The notes under the pieces: model-generated
Database searches by the model: none
Told to the model about the DNA's origin: nothing
Seen by the model: only the letters and a program-made list of their open reading frames with translations
Position numbers and translations under genes: made by a program
Shown: positions 44,734 through 53,252 of the stretch, piece after piece
Position numbering within the stretch: position 1 is the stretch's first letter
How the letters are laid out: each line of letters starts with the position of its first letter
Assembly (NCBI RefSeq): GCF_011038965.1
Contig: NZ_JAAKEB010000004.1
Coordinates: 121,090 to 185,089, forward strand
Direction of reading: 5' to 3'
Origin: Adlercreutzia sp. ZJ141
GTDB lineage: Bacteria; Actinomycetota; Coriobacteriia; Coriobacteriales; Eggerthellaceae
Length of the DNA stretch: 64,000 bases

Positions 44734-47136
44734 ATGACAGAGAAGAAAAGCCTGACGAGGCGCACCTTCCTTCAGGGAACCGCTGCGCTGGGCGCGTTGG
44801 CTGCACTTACGGGGTGCACCTCGTCATCTTTGGAAGAGGCCCCGGTCAACCAGGAAGCAATCGACGGAGGCGAAGTTGAAGTTCGTCACGCGTGGTGTCA
44901 GATGTGCGGCCCCGCGCGTACCAGCTGCTCCACGCTGTGCTACATCAAAGACGGCCGCTGGGTCAACGTGGAGGGCAACCCCGCCGCCGGCAACAACTGG
45001 GGCCGCGGATCGCGCTCGCTGTGCGCTAAGGGCCAAGCAGCCATGCAGACCATCTATGATCCGACGCGCCTGTTGTACCCCATGAAGCGCGTTGGCGAAA
45101 AGGGTGAAGGTAAGTTCGAGCGCTGCACCTGGGACGAAGGCATCCAGGCATTCGCCGACAAACTGAAAGAACTTGCCGATGACGGCATGCCCCAGGCTCT
45201 CGGAATGCTGTCGCCGCAGTTCTGGCCCGTACTCGCCCAAATGGGCCGTCGTTTTATGAACGTGTATGGCACACCCAATTACATGCACAGTGCTATTTGC
45301 GCCTCGCAGCGCGCAGCTTCCAAGCGCATCTCCATTGGCCCGAAGGCCGATTGCGCGCCGAAACAAATGGACAAGACCGAGCTTTTGGTTATATGGGGCG
45401 CGAACCCCGAGAACTCAGCCGTGAACCAAGGCCAGCCCGCTAATATCGTAAAGCAGAAGGCTCGCGGCATGAAGCTCATCGACATCCGACCGATGATGGA
45501 CCAGCTTACCTCCAAGGCCGACATCTGGCTGCCCATCCGCCCCGGCACCGATGGCGCACTGGCGCTTGCCTTCCTAAACGTTATCATCGGGGAAGACCTC
45601 TACGATCACGATTTCGCGGAGAACTGGTGCAACGGCTTTGACAAGCTGGCTGAGCACGTGAAACAGTTCAGCCCCGAATGGGCCGCCGAGAAGACCGGCC
45701 TCGACGCCGAGCAGATTCGCACCGTCGCCCGCATCATGGGCACCACCAAGCCCATGGGCATTCTGTACGGCAACGGCATCGGCGACCAGCAAAACGACGG
45801 CAACTGGGAATGCGTATCCATCTGCCTGATCGAAGCCATTACCGGCAACTTAGATGTTCCTGGTGGTGGCGGTGCAGGCAAGGTAGCGCCCCCACCGTTG
45901 GTTAAGACAAGCGCTATCGACATCCTGACCGACCGCATGCCCGAAAGTGACATCGACAAGGAAAACGGCTTCGCGCCCGGCGTAGGCAACTTGGTTGCAC
46001 CCGAGTTCCCGCGTTGGTACCAAGGGCCTAAGACCTGGGAATCGGGCGGGTCAACCGCATACTATAAAGGTCTGATGAGCATTTTGTCCGAAGAGCCCTA
46101 CCCGCTGCGTGCTGTGCTCGGCCAGGGGTCGAACCCCTTCGGCGCCACGCGTCAGCCGAAAAACGTCGCCGAAGCGCTGAAGAAGCTGGAGTTCTACGTA
46201 GTAGTAGACACCCACTGGAACTCGTCATGTGACTACGCCGACTACGTGCTGCCTGCCTGTTCACACTATGAGGCGGGACAGCAATTCGCCACGAAGAACT
46301 CGCCCGCTGGCACCTTCATCGGCATGAACCAGCAGATCCAAGAACCTATGGGAGAATCCCGCTCCGACTGGGACTTCCTGCTCGATCTGGCCGTAGCCAT
46401 GGGATACGGCGATGACTTCTGGGGCGGCGACATGGACGAATGCCTGCGCGAGCAGCTTGCCGGCAGCGGTATCACGCTCGAGCAGCTGCGCGAAGCCAAC
46501 GGCGGCATCTTTGTCGAGCGCACCGACGGTGCCAAGCCAACCGATCCGGTGTACCAGAACTACGGCGAGCTGTTTGCCATGCTTCCGAACGGTAAAGTGC
46601 AGTGCTACAACGAATGGATTGGCGGCAAGCCGAATTGCATGGAAACCGGTGAACTGGGCTTTTTGCCTGAGTACTCCGGCCCGCCCGAGGGTATTGCCGA
46701 AACCCCCGATCTGGTGGAAGAGTATCCGCTCATCATCAGCGACGTTCATGCATATCGTCTGTGCGAACACAGCTACTACGTCAGCATCCCCTACCTGCGC
46801 GAACTGCAGCCCTACCCGTGGGTACGCATCAATCCCGCAACGGCAAAGAAGTACGGTATTGCCGACGGCGACTGGGTGAAGATCGAATCGCCCTACGGCT
46901 GGTGCAAATTGCAAGCCCAGTATTTCGAGGGTATTTCACCTGAGGTGCTCATGGCCCGTCGCGGCTGGTGGCAATCGTGCGAGGAACTAGGCCTGCCCGG
47001 ATACGGCAGCCTTGACGGCGGCGCCGACACCACCGTTTTGTACAACACAGACATCGAGAAGTTCGACCCGTTCCATTCCTCCATGGCGAAGCAGACGCTG
47101 GTTAAGATCAGCAAGACCGAGGAAGGGGAGGAATAA
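44734..47136 (+). CDS. Molybdopterin oxidoreductase catalytic subunit, second system
   Basis: An 800-residue bis-MGD enzyme with Tat signal (TRRTFLQGTAA) and a possible lipobox TGC28. The N-terminal cysteines are spaced unusually: C55-x2-C58-x6-C65-x3-C69, then C97. The molybdenum ligand is probably C189 in HSAICASQR, the Cys-ligand group (nitrate, polysulfide, thiosulfate, acetylene hydratase-like). Other motifs: LLVIWGANPENS, LPIRPGTDGALALAF, CEHSYYVSIPYL near the C-terminus. First of four genes (A, B, C, chaperone). The substrate cannot be read from sequence. Confidence 0.93.
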   Translation: MTEKKSLTRRTFLQGTAALGALAALTGCTSSSLEEAPVNQEAIDGGEVEVRHAWCQMCGPARTSCSTLCYIKDGRWVNVEGNPAAGNNWGRGSRSLCAKGQAAMQTIYDPTRLLYPMKRVGEKGEGKFERCTWDEGIQAFADKLKELADDGMPQALGMLSPQFWPVLAQMGRRFMNVYGTPNYMHSAICASQRAASKRISIGPKADCAPKQMDKTELLVIWGANPENSAVNQGQPANIVKQKARGMKLIDIRPMMDQLTSKADIWLPIRPGTDGALALAFLNVIIGEDLYDHDFAENWCNGFDKLAEHVKQFSPEWAAEKTGLDAEQIRTVARIMGTTKPMGILYGNGIGDQQNDGNWECVSICLIEAITGNLDVPGGGGAGKVAPPPLVKTSAIDILTDRMPESDIDKENGFAPGVGNLVAPEFPRWYQGPKTWESGGSTAYYKGLMSILSEEPYPLRAVLGQGSNPFGATRQPKNVAEALKKLEFYVVVDTHWNSSCDYADYVLPACSHYEAGQQFATKNSPAGTFIGMNQQIQEPMGESRSDWDFLLDLAVAMGYGDDFWGGDMDECLREQLAGSGITLEQLREANGGIFVERTDGAKPTDPVYQNYGELFAMLPNGKVQCYNEWIGGKPNCMETGELGFLPEYSGPPEGIAETPDLVEEYPLIISDVHAYRLCEHSYYVSIPYLRELQPYPWVRINPATAKKYGIADGDWVKIESPYGWCKLQAQYFEGISPEVLMARRGWWQSCEELGLPGYGSLDGGADTTVLYNTDIEKFDPFHSSMAKQTLVKISKTEEGEE

Positions 47137-47138
47137 CC

Positions 47139-47765
47139 ATGTCCAAGCAATACGGATTTTACGTCGATACCGACAAGTGCATCAAATGCTGGGCGTGCGA
47201 AATCGCCTGCAAGCAGTGGAACGGCATTCAAGCAGGCACGGTAGCGCGCCGCAAGGTGCACGAAGTGACCACTGGCACGTTCCCCAACGTCACCCGCAAG
47301 TTCATTTCTCTTTCCTGCATGCATTGCGCAAACCCGGCCTGCGCCAGCGTGTGCCCGGCCGGCGCCATCACGAAGCGTTCGGAAGACGGCATTGTCGTTG
47401 TTGACAAGAACAAGTGCATCGGATGCCATTACTGCTTCATGGCTTGCCCCTTCGGCGTGCCTCAGTATACCGACGAAGGTATGGAGAAATGCGACTGCTG
47501 TATCGGCAATGGCGTCACCCCGGGAGACACCCCCCACTGCGTGATGTCGTGTCCCACTCAAGCGTTGCAGTTCGGCGAGCTGGCTGAACTGGGTGACGCT
47601 GTGTCGCAGATGACTGCAGCAGAAATCGTGGGTACTCCACTGGCCTCCGCAAACGCCACAGCAGGACCAACGGTAACCGCGGCTACGGTTGTGATGACCC
47701 CCGACGAGCTGGCAATTGATGATGGCGGCGAGAAAGTGGCCGCAGTCAACAGCAATGGCTGCTAA
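47139..47765 (+). CDS. DmsB-like ferredoxin subunit, second system
   Basis: A 208-residue four-cluster ferredoxin: CIKCWACEIAC, CMHCANPACASVC, CIGCHYCFMAC and CDCC...C. The last 45 residues are Ala/Thr/Val-rich without cysteines. It starts 2 bases after the catalytic subunit stop. Confidence 0.94.
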   Translation: MSKQYGFYVDTDKCIKCWACEIACKQWNGIQAGTVARRKVHEVTTGTFPNVTRKFISLSCMHCANPACASVCPAGAITKRSEDGIVVVDKNKCIGCHYCFMACPFGVPQYTDEGMEKCDCCIGNGVTPGDTPHCVMSCPTQALQFGELAELGDAVSQMTAAEIVGTPLASANATAGPTVTAATVVMTPDELAIDDGGEKVAAVNSNGC

Positions 47766-47780
47766 ACAAGGAGGTTTCTA

Positions 47781-48734
47781 ATGGCTGAGTTGCAAACGGT
47801 ATGGGGCTGGCTGCCGGCCATATACCTCTTCTTAGCAGGCCTCAGCGCTGGGACGTTTCTTGCCGTAACCGTGCTGCGATTTGCTGTACCTGATCGCTTT
47901 AACCGCACGATCACGTACGGATCATGGGCAGCGCTCGCGTTTTTGGCTGTAGGTCTGCTCGCGTTGCTCGCTGAAACGGAGAAGCCGTTTCAGGCGCTGA
48001 TTATGTTCACGAGCTTTGTGAATTTCTCGTCGTGGATGACCATCGGTGCATGGTTGCTGCTTGTGGCCTTTGTGCTGTTCTTAGTCAACGCAATACTGGT
48101 TACACCCCGCCTCGTTCAGAATGCGGGCGCAAGTGCAAAGACAGCGGGCAAGGTGGTTGCCATCATCGGTGCTGTTGCGGCTGTATGCGTAGCGCTGTAC
48201 TCGGCAGTGCTGCTGGGAGCTGCACCCTCCGTGCCACTGTGGCAAACATGGACGCTGCCGCTGCTGTTCTTAGCATCGGCGGTTGATACAGGTCTCGCAC
48301 TAACGCTTATGGTGCTGCTGTTCGACAAGGACAAGACCGACAACCCCAAGGTGGTCGCACTGTTCGAGCGCGCCATCTGCGTAGCTGTTGTAGTAGAAGC
48401 TCTAGTACTGGCGGCGTTCGTATTGACATCTCTGTCGAGCGATGTCACTTCCGCATACTCCGCAAGCATTCTGACGAGCGGTGCTATGAGTGTGCCGTTC
48501 TGGGCAGGCGTTGTGATTATTGGCCTGGCTATTCCCCTGGTCATTTCCGCCATCGCCGCAGCAACAAGCGGCAAGGACACGAAGTTGCCCGTCGCCGCAT
48601 CCGTTGCGGGTGGTGCTTGCTCACTCGTGGGCGGCTTGGCTCTGCGCTACGTCGTGCTGGCTGCAGGCACGCACGCAGCAATCATTGCCCCGCTCGCCTT
48701 CGAGGCAATGCTGGGTATCCAGCTTATGCTCTAA
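47781..48734 (+). CDS. NrfD/DmsC-like membrane anchor subunit, second system
   Basis: A 317-residue membrane protein with about nine hydrophobic segments, beginning MAELQTVWGWLPAIYLFLAGLSAGTF-like, as in DmsC/NrfD anchors. AGGAGG precedes the ATG, 15 bases after the B subunit gene. Quinol-linked electron transfer to the exported catalytic subunit is the likely role. Confidence 0.9.
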   Translation: MAELQTVWGWLPAIYLFLAGLSAGTFLAVTVLRFAVPDRFNRTITYGSWAALAFLAVGLLALLAETEKPFQALIMFTSFVNFSSWMTIGAWLLLVAFVLFLVNAILVTPRLVQNAGASAKTAGKVVAIIGAVAAVCVALYSAVLLGAAPSVPLWQTWTLPLLFLASAVDTGLALTLMVLLFDKDKTDNPKVVALFERAICVAVVVEALVLAAFVLTSLSSDVTSAYSASILTSGAMSVPFWAGVVIIGLAIPLVISAIAAATSGKDTKLPVAASVAGGACSLVGGLALRYVVLAAGTHAAIIAPLAFEAMLGIQLML

Positions 48735-48806
48735 ATCTACCAGCGGTGGCCGGTCCGTACAATCGGACTGGCCACCGCAAAAAAGGCTGCAAGAAAGGTT
48801 GCAAGA

Positions 48807-49520
48807 ATGAATGAACGCCATCCAGGCTCTTCAACGAGGGAATCCAGCGCTGATGCCTCTGCCGCCGAAGTCCTTGCGGAAGCAATGCCGACGGCGGCAG
48901 AAAGCCGTGCAGCAACGTACCGCTTTCTATCAGCGCTGCTCCTGAACGAAGTAACCAGCGATTTCCTGAAAGCAGCGGCTACTCAGCCACCAGTTACCGA
49001 TGGGACGCTGGGCGCCTATTTCGCATCGCTTTCCACTGCCAACATCGAGCAAGCGCGTATCGACGCCGCAGCTGAATTCGCCGCCCTTCTACTGAACATG
49101 TCGCCCAATCCGGTGGCAGTGTATGAGTCGGTGTACACCAGTCCCGAACACCTGATGATGCAGGAGGCTCGCGACGGGGTGCTGGCTGCATACCGCGCTG
49201 AGGGCTTCGCCGTAGGAAAGAGCCAGAACCTACCCGAAGATCACATCAGCTTTGAGCTGGAGTTTATGGCACTTCTGTGTGAACGCGAAGAAGCGTGCAT
49301 GAGCACCCTCGATGCCGCTGGGGCGGGCCACAGCCGCGCCGTGCAGAAGGCCTTTCTGACCGATCATCTGCTACGCTGGGCACCTATCTTGGCCGCCGAC
49401 CTGGCTTCAAAAGCGCGCAGCAACCTGTATCGTGGCCTTGCCGAAACGCTGTCGCAGTTTCTGGAATTCGAGCGGGAAGAGTTTGGGTTACCACCAGCGA
49501 GCCAGCACGCTGCCTGCTAA
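48807..49520 (+). CDS. TorD-family molybdoenzyme chaperone, second system
   Basis: A 237-residue helical chaperone: ESRAATYRFLSALLLNEVT at the N-terminal core, EFAALLLNMSPNPVAVYESVYTSPE as the family signature, and a C-terminal LLRWAPILAADL helix. It ends the second molybdoenzyme operon and would fold the product of 44734. AAAGGTTGCAAG precedes the ATG; 72 bases separate it from the anchor gene. Confidence 0.87.
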   Translation: MNERHPGSSTRESSADASAAEVLAEAMPTAAESRAATYRFLSALLLNEVTSDFLKAAATQPPVTDGTLGAYFASLSTANIEQARIDAAAEFAALLLNMSPNPVAVYESVYTSPEHLMMQEARDGVLAAYRAEGFAVGKSQNLPEDHISFELEFMALLCEREEACMSTLDAAGAGHSRAVQKAFLTDHLLRWAPILAADLASKARSNLYRGLAETLSQFLEFEREEFGLPPASQHAAC

Positions 49521-49901
49521 CGTGCATTGCGTGCGTTAAGGTTGCGTGTGTTGATCGCATTAGCATGACCACGATCAGAAAAATGGTTGCCATTCGGGTG
49601 GCTGGAAGATACAATAGACTCACAGCAACCGACGCAGATCTTTCTGCTACCTGCGTCACTTCTGCACAAGGGCATACTTTGCCCACTTTTGTTGTTTTTA
49701 ATTCTGCAATTCGCTTGGCGAGCTGTCGTGCGATTTCGTGCGGCATTAAGGTGGCTCACATAGCTGCCTTAATGCGCCCGCAAGAATCACACGTATGCTG
49801 TTGAGCTTTTGCGTCGGCTTCGCTCATGCGTGCCGGCATTGTTATTCGGACCGTACAATAGTGAGACGGCCGAGTTAGACAAAAGGGAAGGGAAATTAGT
49901 T
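49521..49901 (+). other. 381-base gap before the rhodanese lipoprotein gene
   Basis: No gene is supported. It contains an inverted repeat, GCATTAAGG (49743-49751) with CCTTAATGC (49767-49775), and TACAAT at 49854-49859, a possible -10 about 43 bases before the ATG. Confidence 0.45.
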
Positions 49902-50450
49902 ATGAAGAAAATCGCAATTGCCGTATGCGCGTTCGCACTGTCTTGTGGCCTGCTTGTCGGCTGCAGCTCCAGCGAGCCCGCAGAAGAAACCACCGAGCCC
50001 ACCACCACCGAAAGCACCGAAGCTACAACTGACGAGGCCGACGATGCTGCCGACGCTGGTACCGTAGAGGTCACCGAGACTGGTGTTGCCATGCAGCAGA
50101 TGGCTCCGGCCGACGCTGAAGCTAACCTGGACAACCCCGAGTACGTGTTCGTTGACCTGCGCAAGGCAGCCGACTACGAGGCTGGCCATGTTCCGGGTGC
50201 CGTCAGCGCTGATCAGGATGCTGCCGTGAACGGTGACTACGCTGCAGGCGTTGAAACCATGAGTGCTGCGATGAAGGACGCCACGGGCAGCGAGAATGGC
50301 GGCGACAAGAAGATCGTCCTCATTTGCTACAGCGGCAAAAAGTACGCTCAGGCCGGCACCGATGTGCTGAACGCCCTTGGCGCCAACATGGACAACGTGT
50401 ACACCCTCGAAGGTGGCATGAAGGCCTGGACTGGCACAACTGAGGCATAA
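49902..50450 (+). CDS. Rhodanese-domain lipoprotein
   Basis: A 182-residue lipoprotein: signal peptide, lipobox VGC near residue 21, a Thr/Glu/Ala linker of about 40 residues, then a single rhodanese domain (VFVDLRKAADYEAGHVPGA) with the active cysteine in LICYSGKKYAQAG. It would transfer sulfane sulfur (or selenium) outside the cell. Lying between a molybdoenzyme operon and the yedE cluster, it could handle polysulfide or selenium species. Confidence 0.9.
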   Translation: MKKIAIAVCAFALSCGLLVGCSSSEPAEETTEPTTTESTEATTDEADDAADAGTVEVTETGVAMQQMAPADAEANLDNPEYVFVDLRKAADYEAGHVPGAVSADQDAAVNGDYAAGVETMSAAMKDATGSENGGDKKIVLICYSGKKYAQAGTDVLNALGANMDNVYTLEGGMKAWTGTTEA

Positions 50451-50480
50451 GCTTCTCTTTTGACCCCTCCTCATCTCTCG

Positions 50481-50540
50481 CCTCCCCGGTTTATCCGGGG
50501 AGGGACCGGACCCGGGACCCCCAACCCGGGCCCGGTTATT
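50481..50540 (+). terminator. Double hairpin terminator after the rhodanese gene
   Basis: CCTCCCCGG and CCGGGGAGG around TTTAT, then ACCGG-CCCGGG with CCCGGG-CCGGT around ACCCCCAA, followed by TATTTTAT. Confidence 0.85.
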
Positions 50541-50576
50541 TTATGCTTGCCTGTTCGTGATTTCATTGGAGAACGA

Positions 50577-51089
50577 TTACAGGTTGTTTGCGCCATCACT
50601 GTTATCAGTGTCATCTACACTGAATGGTGCGCTGCCCTCGCGCGCTGGTGTGCCGTTCGTCTTCTGCTTCCGCAGTTTGCCAACGCCGCGTGCGGCAAGC
50701 GCTGCGCCGCCTGCGATGGCGGCGATTCCGGGGCCCGGCAGTACGAGCAAGGGAACGCCTGCGACTGCAATCGCGCTGCCCGCGACAGTTTGAGCAATGC
50801 CTGCCGCGCGGCTGTCAGAGGAATCCATAGCGCGTGCGGCGTTCGCTGCGGTTTGCCCCGCATTCTTTGCGGCGTCTTTAACCACAGGAGCGGCTGCTTT
50901 GGCGCTTGTCACGGCTGCTTTCGCTCCTGTCGATGCCGCTTCGATACCAAATGCGGTCACCTTCATGCCAGCTTCGGCAGCTTTTGGAACGATGGTTGTC
51001 GTCACTGCATTCGAAGCGAGTTTTGCTGTGCTGCTCGCGATGCTCTTTAGCGCTTGCGCTGCGTCGTTCGTTTGCATGCGGTTTCCCAT
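50577..51089 (-). CDS. Ala-rich protein of unknown function with one hydrophobic stretch
   Basis: A 170-residue protein rich in Ala, Thr and Lys in its N-terminal half (repeats such as AAASTGAKAAVTSAKAA, helical). It is followed by a 35-residue Gly/Ala/Val hydrophobic stretch near 105-140 (SAIAVAGVPLLVLPGPGIAAI) that could enter a membrane, and by a polar tail. AGGA lies 4 bases before the ATG. No family is recognised. Confidence 0.6.
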   Translation of the reverse strand: MGNRMQTNDAAQALKSIASSTAKLASNAVTTTIVPKAAEAGMKVTAFGIEAASTGAKAAVTSAKAAAPVVKDAAKNAGQTAANAARAMDSSDSRAAGIAQTVAGSAIAVAGVPLLVLPGPGIAAIAGGAALAARGVGKLRKQKTNGTPAREGSAPFSVDDTDNSDGANNL

Positions 51090-51631
51090 GGTTCCTCGCT
51101 TTCTCGCTGGTTTGCGTTTCCTATGATAATGATATGCGTTACACCTTGTCCGTTGCCCTTTTGCAACGCAGTAGTTTCCCGATTGTTGCCAGCGCCTCGA
51201 CTATTACTGTGGAAGTTATGTTGACAGCGTCGGTCGCCGCTTCGGGAGACGGATGCGCAGGCATGAAGACGCTATCGCGTTTCGGGCCGCATCAAGGCGT
51301 AAAAGGCACGTAAAAGGCTACTCTTGACGTTGTGTCGCCGGTGGACAATTCGCACTAAGCTGCTACAATTACGAATTCCGAGAGGAGCTGGGGGTCTTCG
51401 ATTCTGCGTAAGGGGATTGCCGGCTTGCTCTCTTTCGATTGACGATAACCCTTGCTACTTAGTCTGCAAGTACGTGCGCTATTACGGTTTCCGTAATTTC
51501 GTCAGGGGTTGTTCTGCGAGCGCCGATCGAAGTTTAACTTATCGATAGGGCTTTCTGCACAGGCGCGCCCCACCCGGCACGTTCTGACCTTGTCGTACCT
51601 ATCTAAATGCAACGAAAAAGGAAAACTGCTT
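51090..51631 (+). other. 542-base gap and leader before yedE
   Basis: No gene is supported. TGGACA-N16-TACAAT (51342-51369) is a plausible promoter, leaving about 255 bases of leader. TTTAACTTATCGAT (51533-51546) matches the element before grdX for its first 12 bases. A small hairpin (CGTTGC, GCAACG) lies near 51155. Confidence 0.5.
51342..51369 (+). promoter_or_regulatory. Promoter of yedE-yedF-DUF3343
   Basis: TGGACA, 16 bases, TACAAT; TTGACG lies a little further upstream at 51324. Confidence 0.4.
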
Positions 51632-52693
51632 ATGGATACTCGTAAGAAAGAGATTACGACGCTTGTCGTTTGTGGTTTGCTCGCCGGTGCCGTGGCAGTT
51701 GTGCTGGCCATTGGCGGCAACCCGAAGAACATGGCAATCTGCGTCGCGTGCTTTATTCGTGACATCGCTGGTGGACTTGGGTTGCACTCTGCCGCTAAAG
51801 TCCAGTACATCCGCCCCGAGATCATTGGTATCGTCGTCGGTGCGCTTATCATGGCTATCGTCGGCAAGGAGTACAAAGCGACCGCTGGTTCTTCACCGCT
51901 GACTCGCTTCTTCTTGGGCTTTATGATGGTCATCGGTGCCTTGGTGTTCTTGGGATGCCCGCTTCGCATGGTGCTGCGCATGGCTGCTGGCGACCTGAAC
52001 GCATGGATCGGTCTGGTTGGCTTTGCCGCCGGTATCGTCACTGGTGTGTTCTTCCTGAAGAAGGGCTTCTCGCTGGGGCGTGCAGTGAAGGTTGGCAAGG
52101 CGGAGGGCATCATCCTTCCTGTCGTGCTGGTTGTTGTGTTGGTGTTAAGCCTTACCACGGCCCTGTTTAAAGCTTCTACGGAGGGCCCGGGTAGCATGCA
52201 CGCCGTCGTGCTCGTGTCCACGCTCGGTGGTCTCGTGTTCGGTGCGGTTGCGCAGAAGTCCCGCATGTGCTTTGCGGGTGGCTTGCGCGACACCTTCCTG
52301 GTGCGCGACTTCAGCGGGCTTATCACCATCGGCTTGCTGTTCGGTATCGTACTCGTGTACAACCTGGTGACTGGTGGGTTCAAGCTGAGCATGGCCGATC
52401 AGCCCATCGCTCATTCCCAGGCGCTGTGGAACATCCTCGGTCTGTACGTAGTTGGCTTCGCCGCAGTGTTGCTGGGTGGCTGCCCGCTTCGCCAGCTGGC
52501 ACTTGCCGGCTCCGGCTCGGGCGACTCGGCGGTCACGTTCCTCGGCATGCTGGTGGGCGCTGCGTGCGCACATAATTTCAACCTCGCTTCCAGCACCGAT
52601 GGCGCCACGATGGGCGGTCAGATCGTAACCATCGTGTGTATCGTGGCCCTGTTCGCCATTGCGGCGGTTAACCTGAAGAAGCGCAACGCGTAA
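51632..52693 (+). CDS. yedE: YedE-family selenium-associated membrane transporter
   Basis: A 353-residue inner-membrane protein with nine or ten hydrophobic segments. It shows the YedE/YeeE (DUF395) repeat: FLGCPLRMVLRMAAGDLNAW in the first half and LLGGCPLRQLALAGSGSGDSA in the second, each with the conserved Cys-Pro, and a central SRMCFAGGLRD. These cysteines relay thiolate-borne sulfur or selenium. The partnership with the YedF-like gene, the DUF3343 gene and selD indicates selenium. AAAAGG lies ahead of the ATG. Confidence 0.9.
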   Translation: MDTRKKEITTLVVCGLLAGAVAVVLAIGGNPKNMAICVACFIRDIAGGLGLHSAAKVQYIRPEIIGIVVGALIMAIVGKEYKATAGSSPLTRFFLGFMMVIGALVFLGCPLRMVLRMAAGDLNAWIGLVGFAAGIVTGVFFLKKGFSLGRAVKVGKAEGIILPVVLVVVLVLSLTTALFKASTEGPGSMHAVVLVSTLGGLVFGAVAQKSRMCFAGGLRDTFLVRDFSGLITIGLLFGIVLVYNLVTGGFKLSMADQPIAHSQALWNILGLYVVGFAAVLLGGCPLRQLALAGSGSGDSAVTFLGMLVGAACAHNFNLASSTDGATMGGQIVTIVCIVALFAIAAVNLKKRNA

Positions 52694-52704
52694 AGGAGCG
52701 AATC

Positions 52705-52911
52705 ATGATCGAACTCGATGCTAAAGGGCTGTCGTGCCCCCAGCCGTTAATGATGGTGAACGACGCCATGGCTGGCAATCCTGGTGAGACTATCGTCGTT
52801 GAGGTGGACACCGCTACGCCGCGCGATAATATCCTGCGTCTTGCCGCTCGCAAGAAGCGCCAGGCGAGTGTGGAGGAAGTTGACGACATCTTCCGCATTA
52901 CCATCGAATAG
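52705..52911 (+). CDS. yedF: TusA/YedF-like sulfur or selenium carrier protein
   Basis: A 68-residue single TusA fold with the active CPQP motif (Cys11) in LDAKGLSCPQPLMM. It equals only the N-terminal part of the longer YedF proteins, which carry a second DsrE-like domain. It begins 11 bases after yedE, with AAAGGAGCG. It likely carries selenide or persulfide from YedE toward SelD. Confidence 0.88.
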   Translation: MIELDAKGLSCPQPLMMVNDAMAGNPGETIVVEVDTATPRDNILRLAARKKRQASVEEVDDIFRITIE

Positions 52912-52960
52912 CGCACTGTAATCGCATTTCCCGAACGAGAAGAGCGGGTATGCGAAACGG

Positions 52961-52995
52961 CAGGCGGGCCCTCGGTGTGAGTGCCCGCCTGTTTT
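52961..52995 (+). terminator. Terminator after yedF
   Basis: CAGGCGGGC and GCCCGCCTG with a 13-base loop, then TTTT. DUF3343 lies just beyond, so it may be an attenuator in the operon. Confidence 0.7.
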
Positions 52996-53015
52996 GATGT
53001 TGGGAAGGAGCGCCG

Positions 53016-53252
53016 ATGCGCAGCAGGAAGATAAAGCTGGTTGTTTCGTTCTATACGACAGCCGACGCGTTTGCGTTTGAAGCTGCATGCAAGCAGGTCG
53101 GCGTGTCGGGGCGCTTAGGAACGGTGCCGCGCCAGATGTCGGCCGGGTGTGGCATGGCATGGTACGCCGAGCCCGAGTCGCGCGACCGCATTGTGGCGAT
53201 GTGTACTGAGCAGCATCTCGAGTACGAGGACATGGCCGAGATAGAACGCTAA
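53016..53252 (+). CDS. DUF3343-family putative Se/S carrier protein
   Basis: A 78-residue protein of the DUF3343 group, found next to selD, yedE and yedF in selenium users. It starts VVSFYTTADAFAFEAACKQVG, and the family SAGCGMAW segment with one cysteine is present. AAGGAGCG precedes the ATG. Its last 4 bases overlap the convergent selD stop. Confidence 0.85.
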   Translation: MRSRKIKLVVSFYTTADAFAFEAACKQVGVSGRLGTVPRQMSAGCGMAWYAEPESRDRIVAMCTEQHLEYEDMAEIER

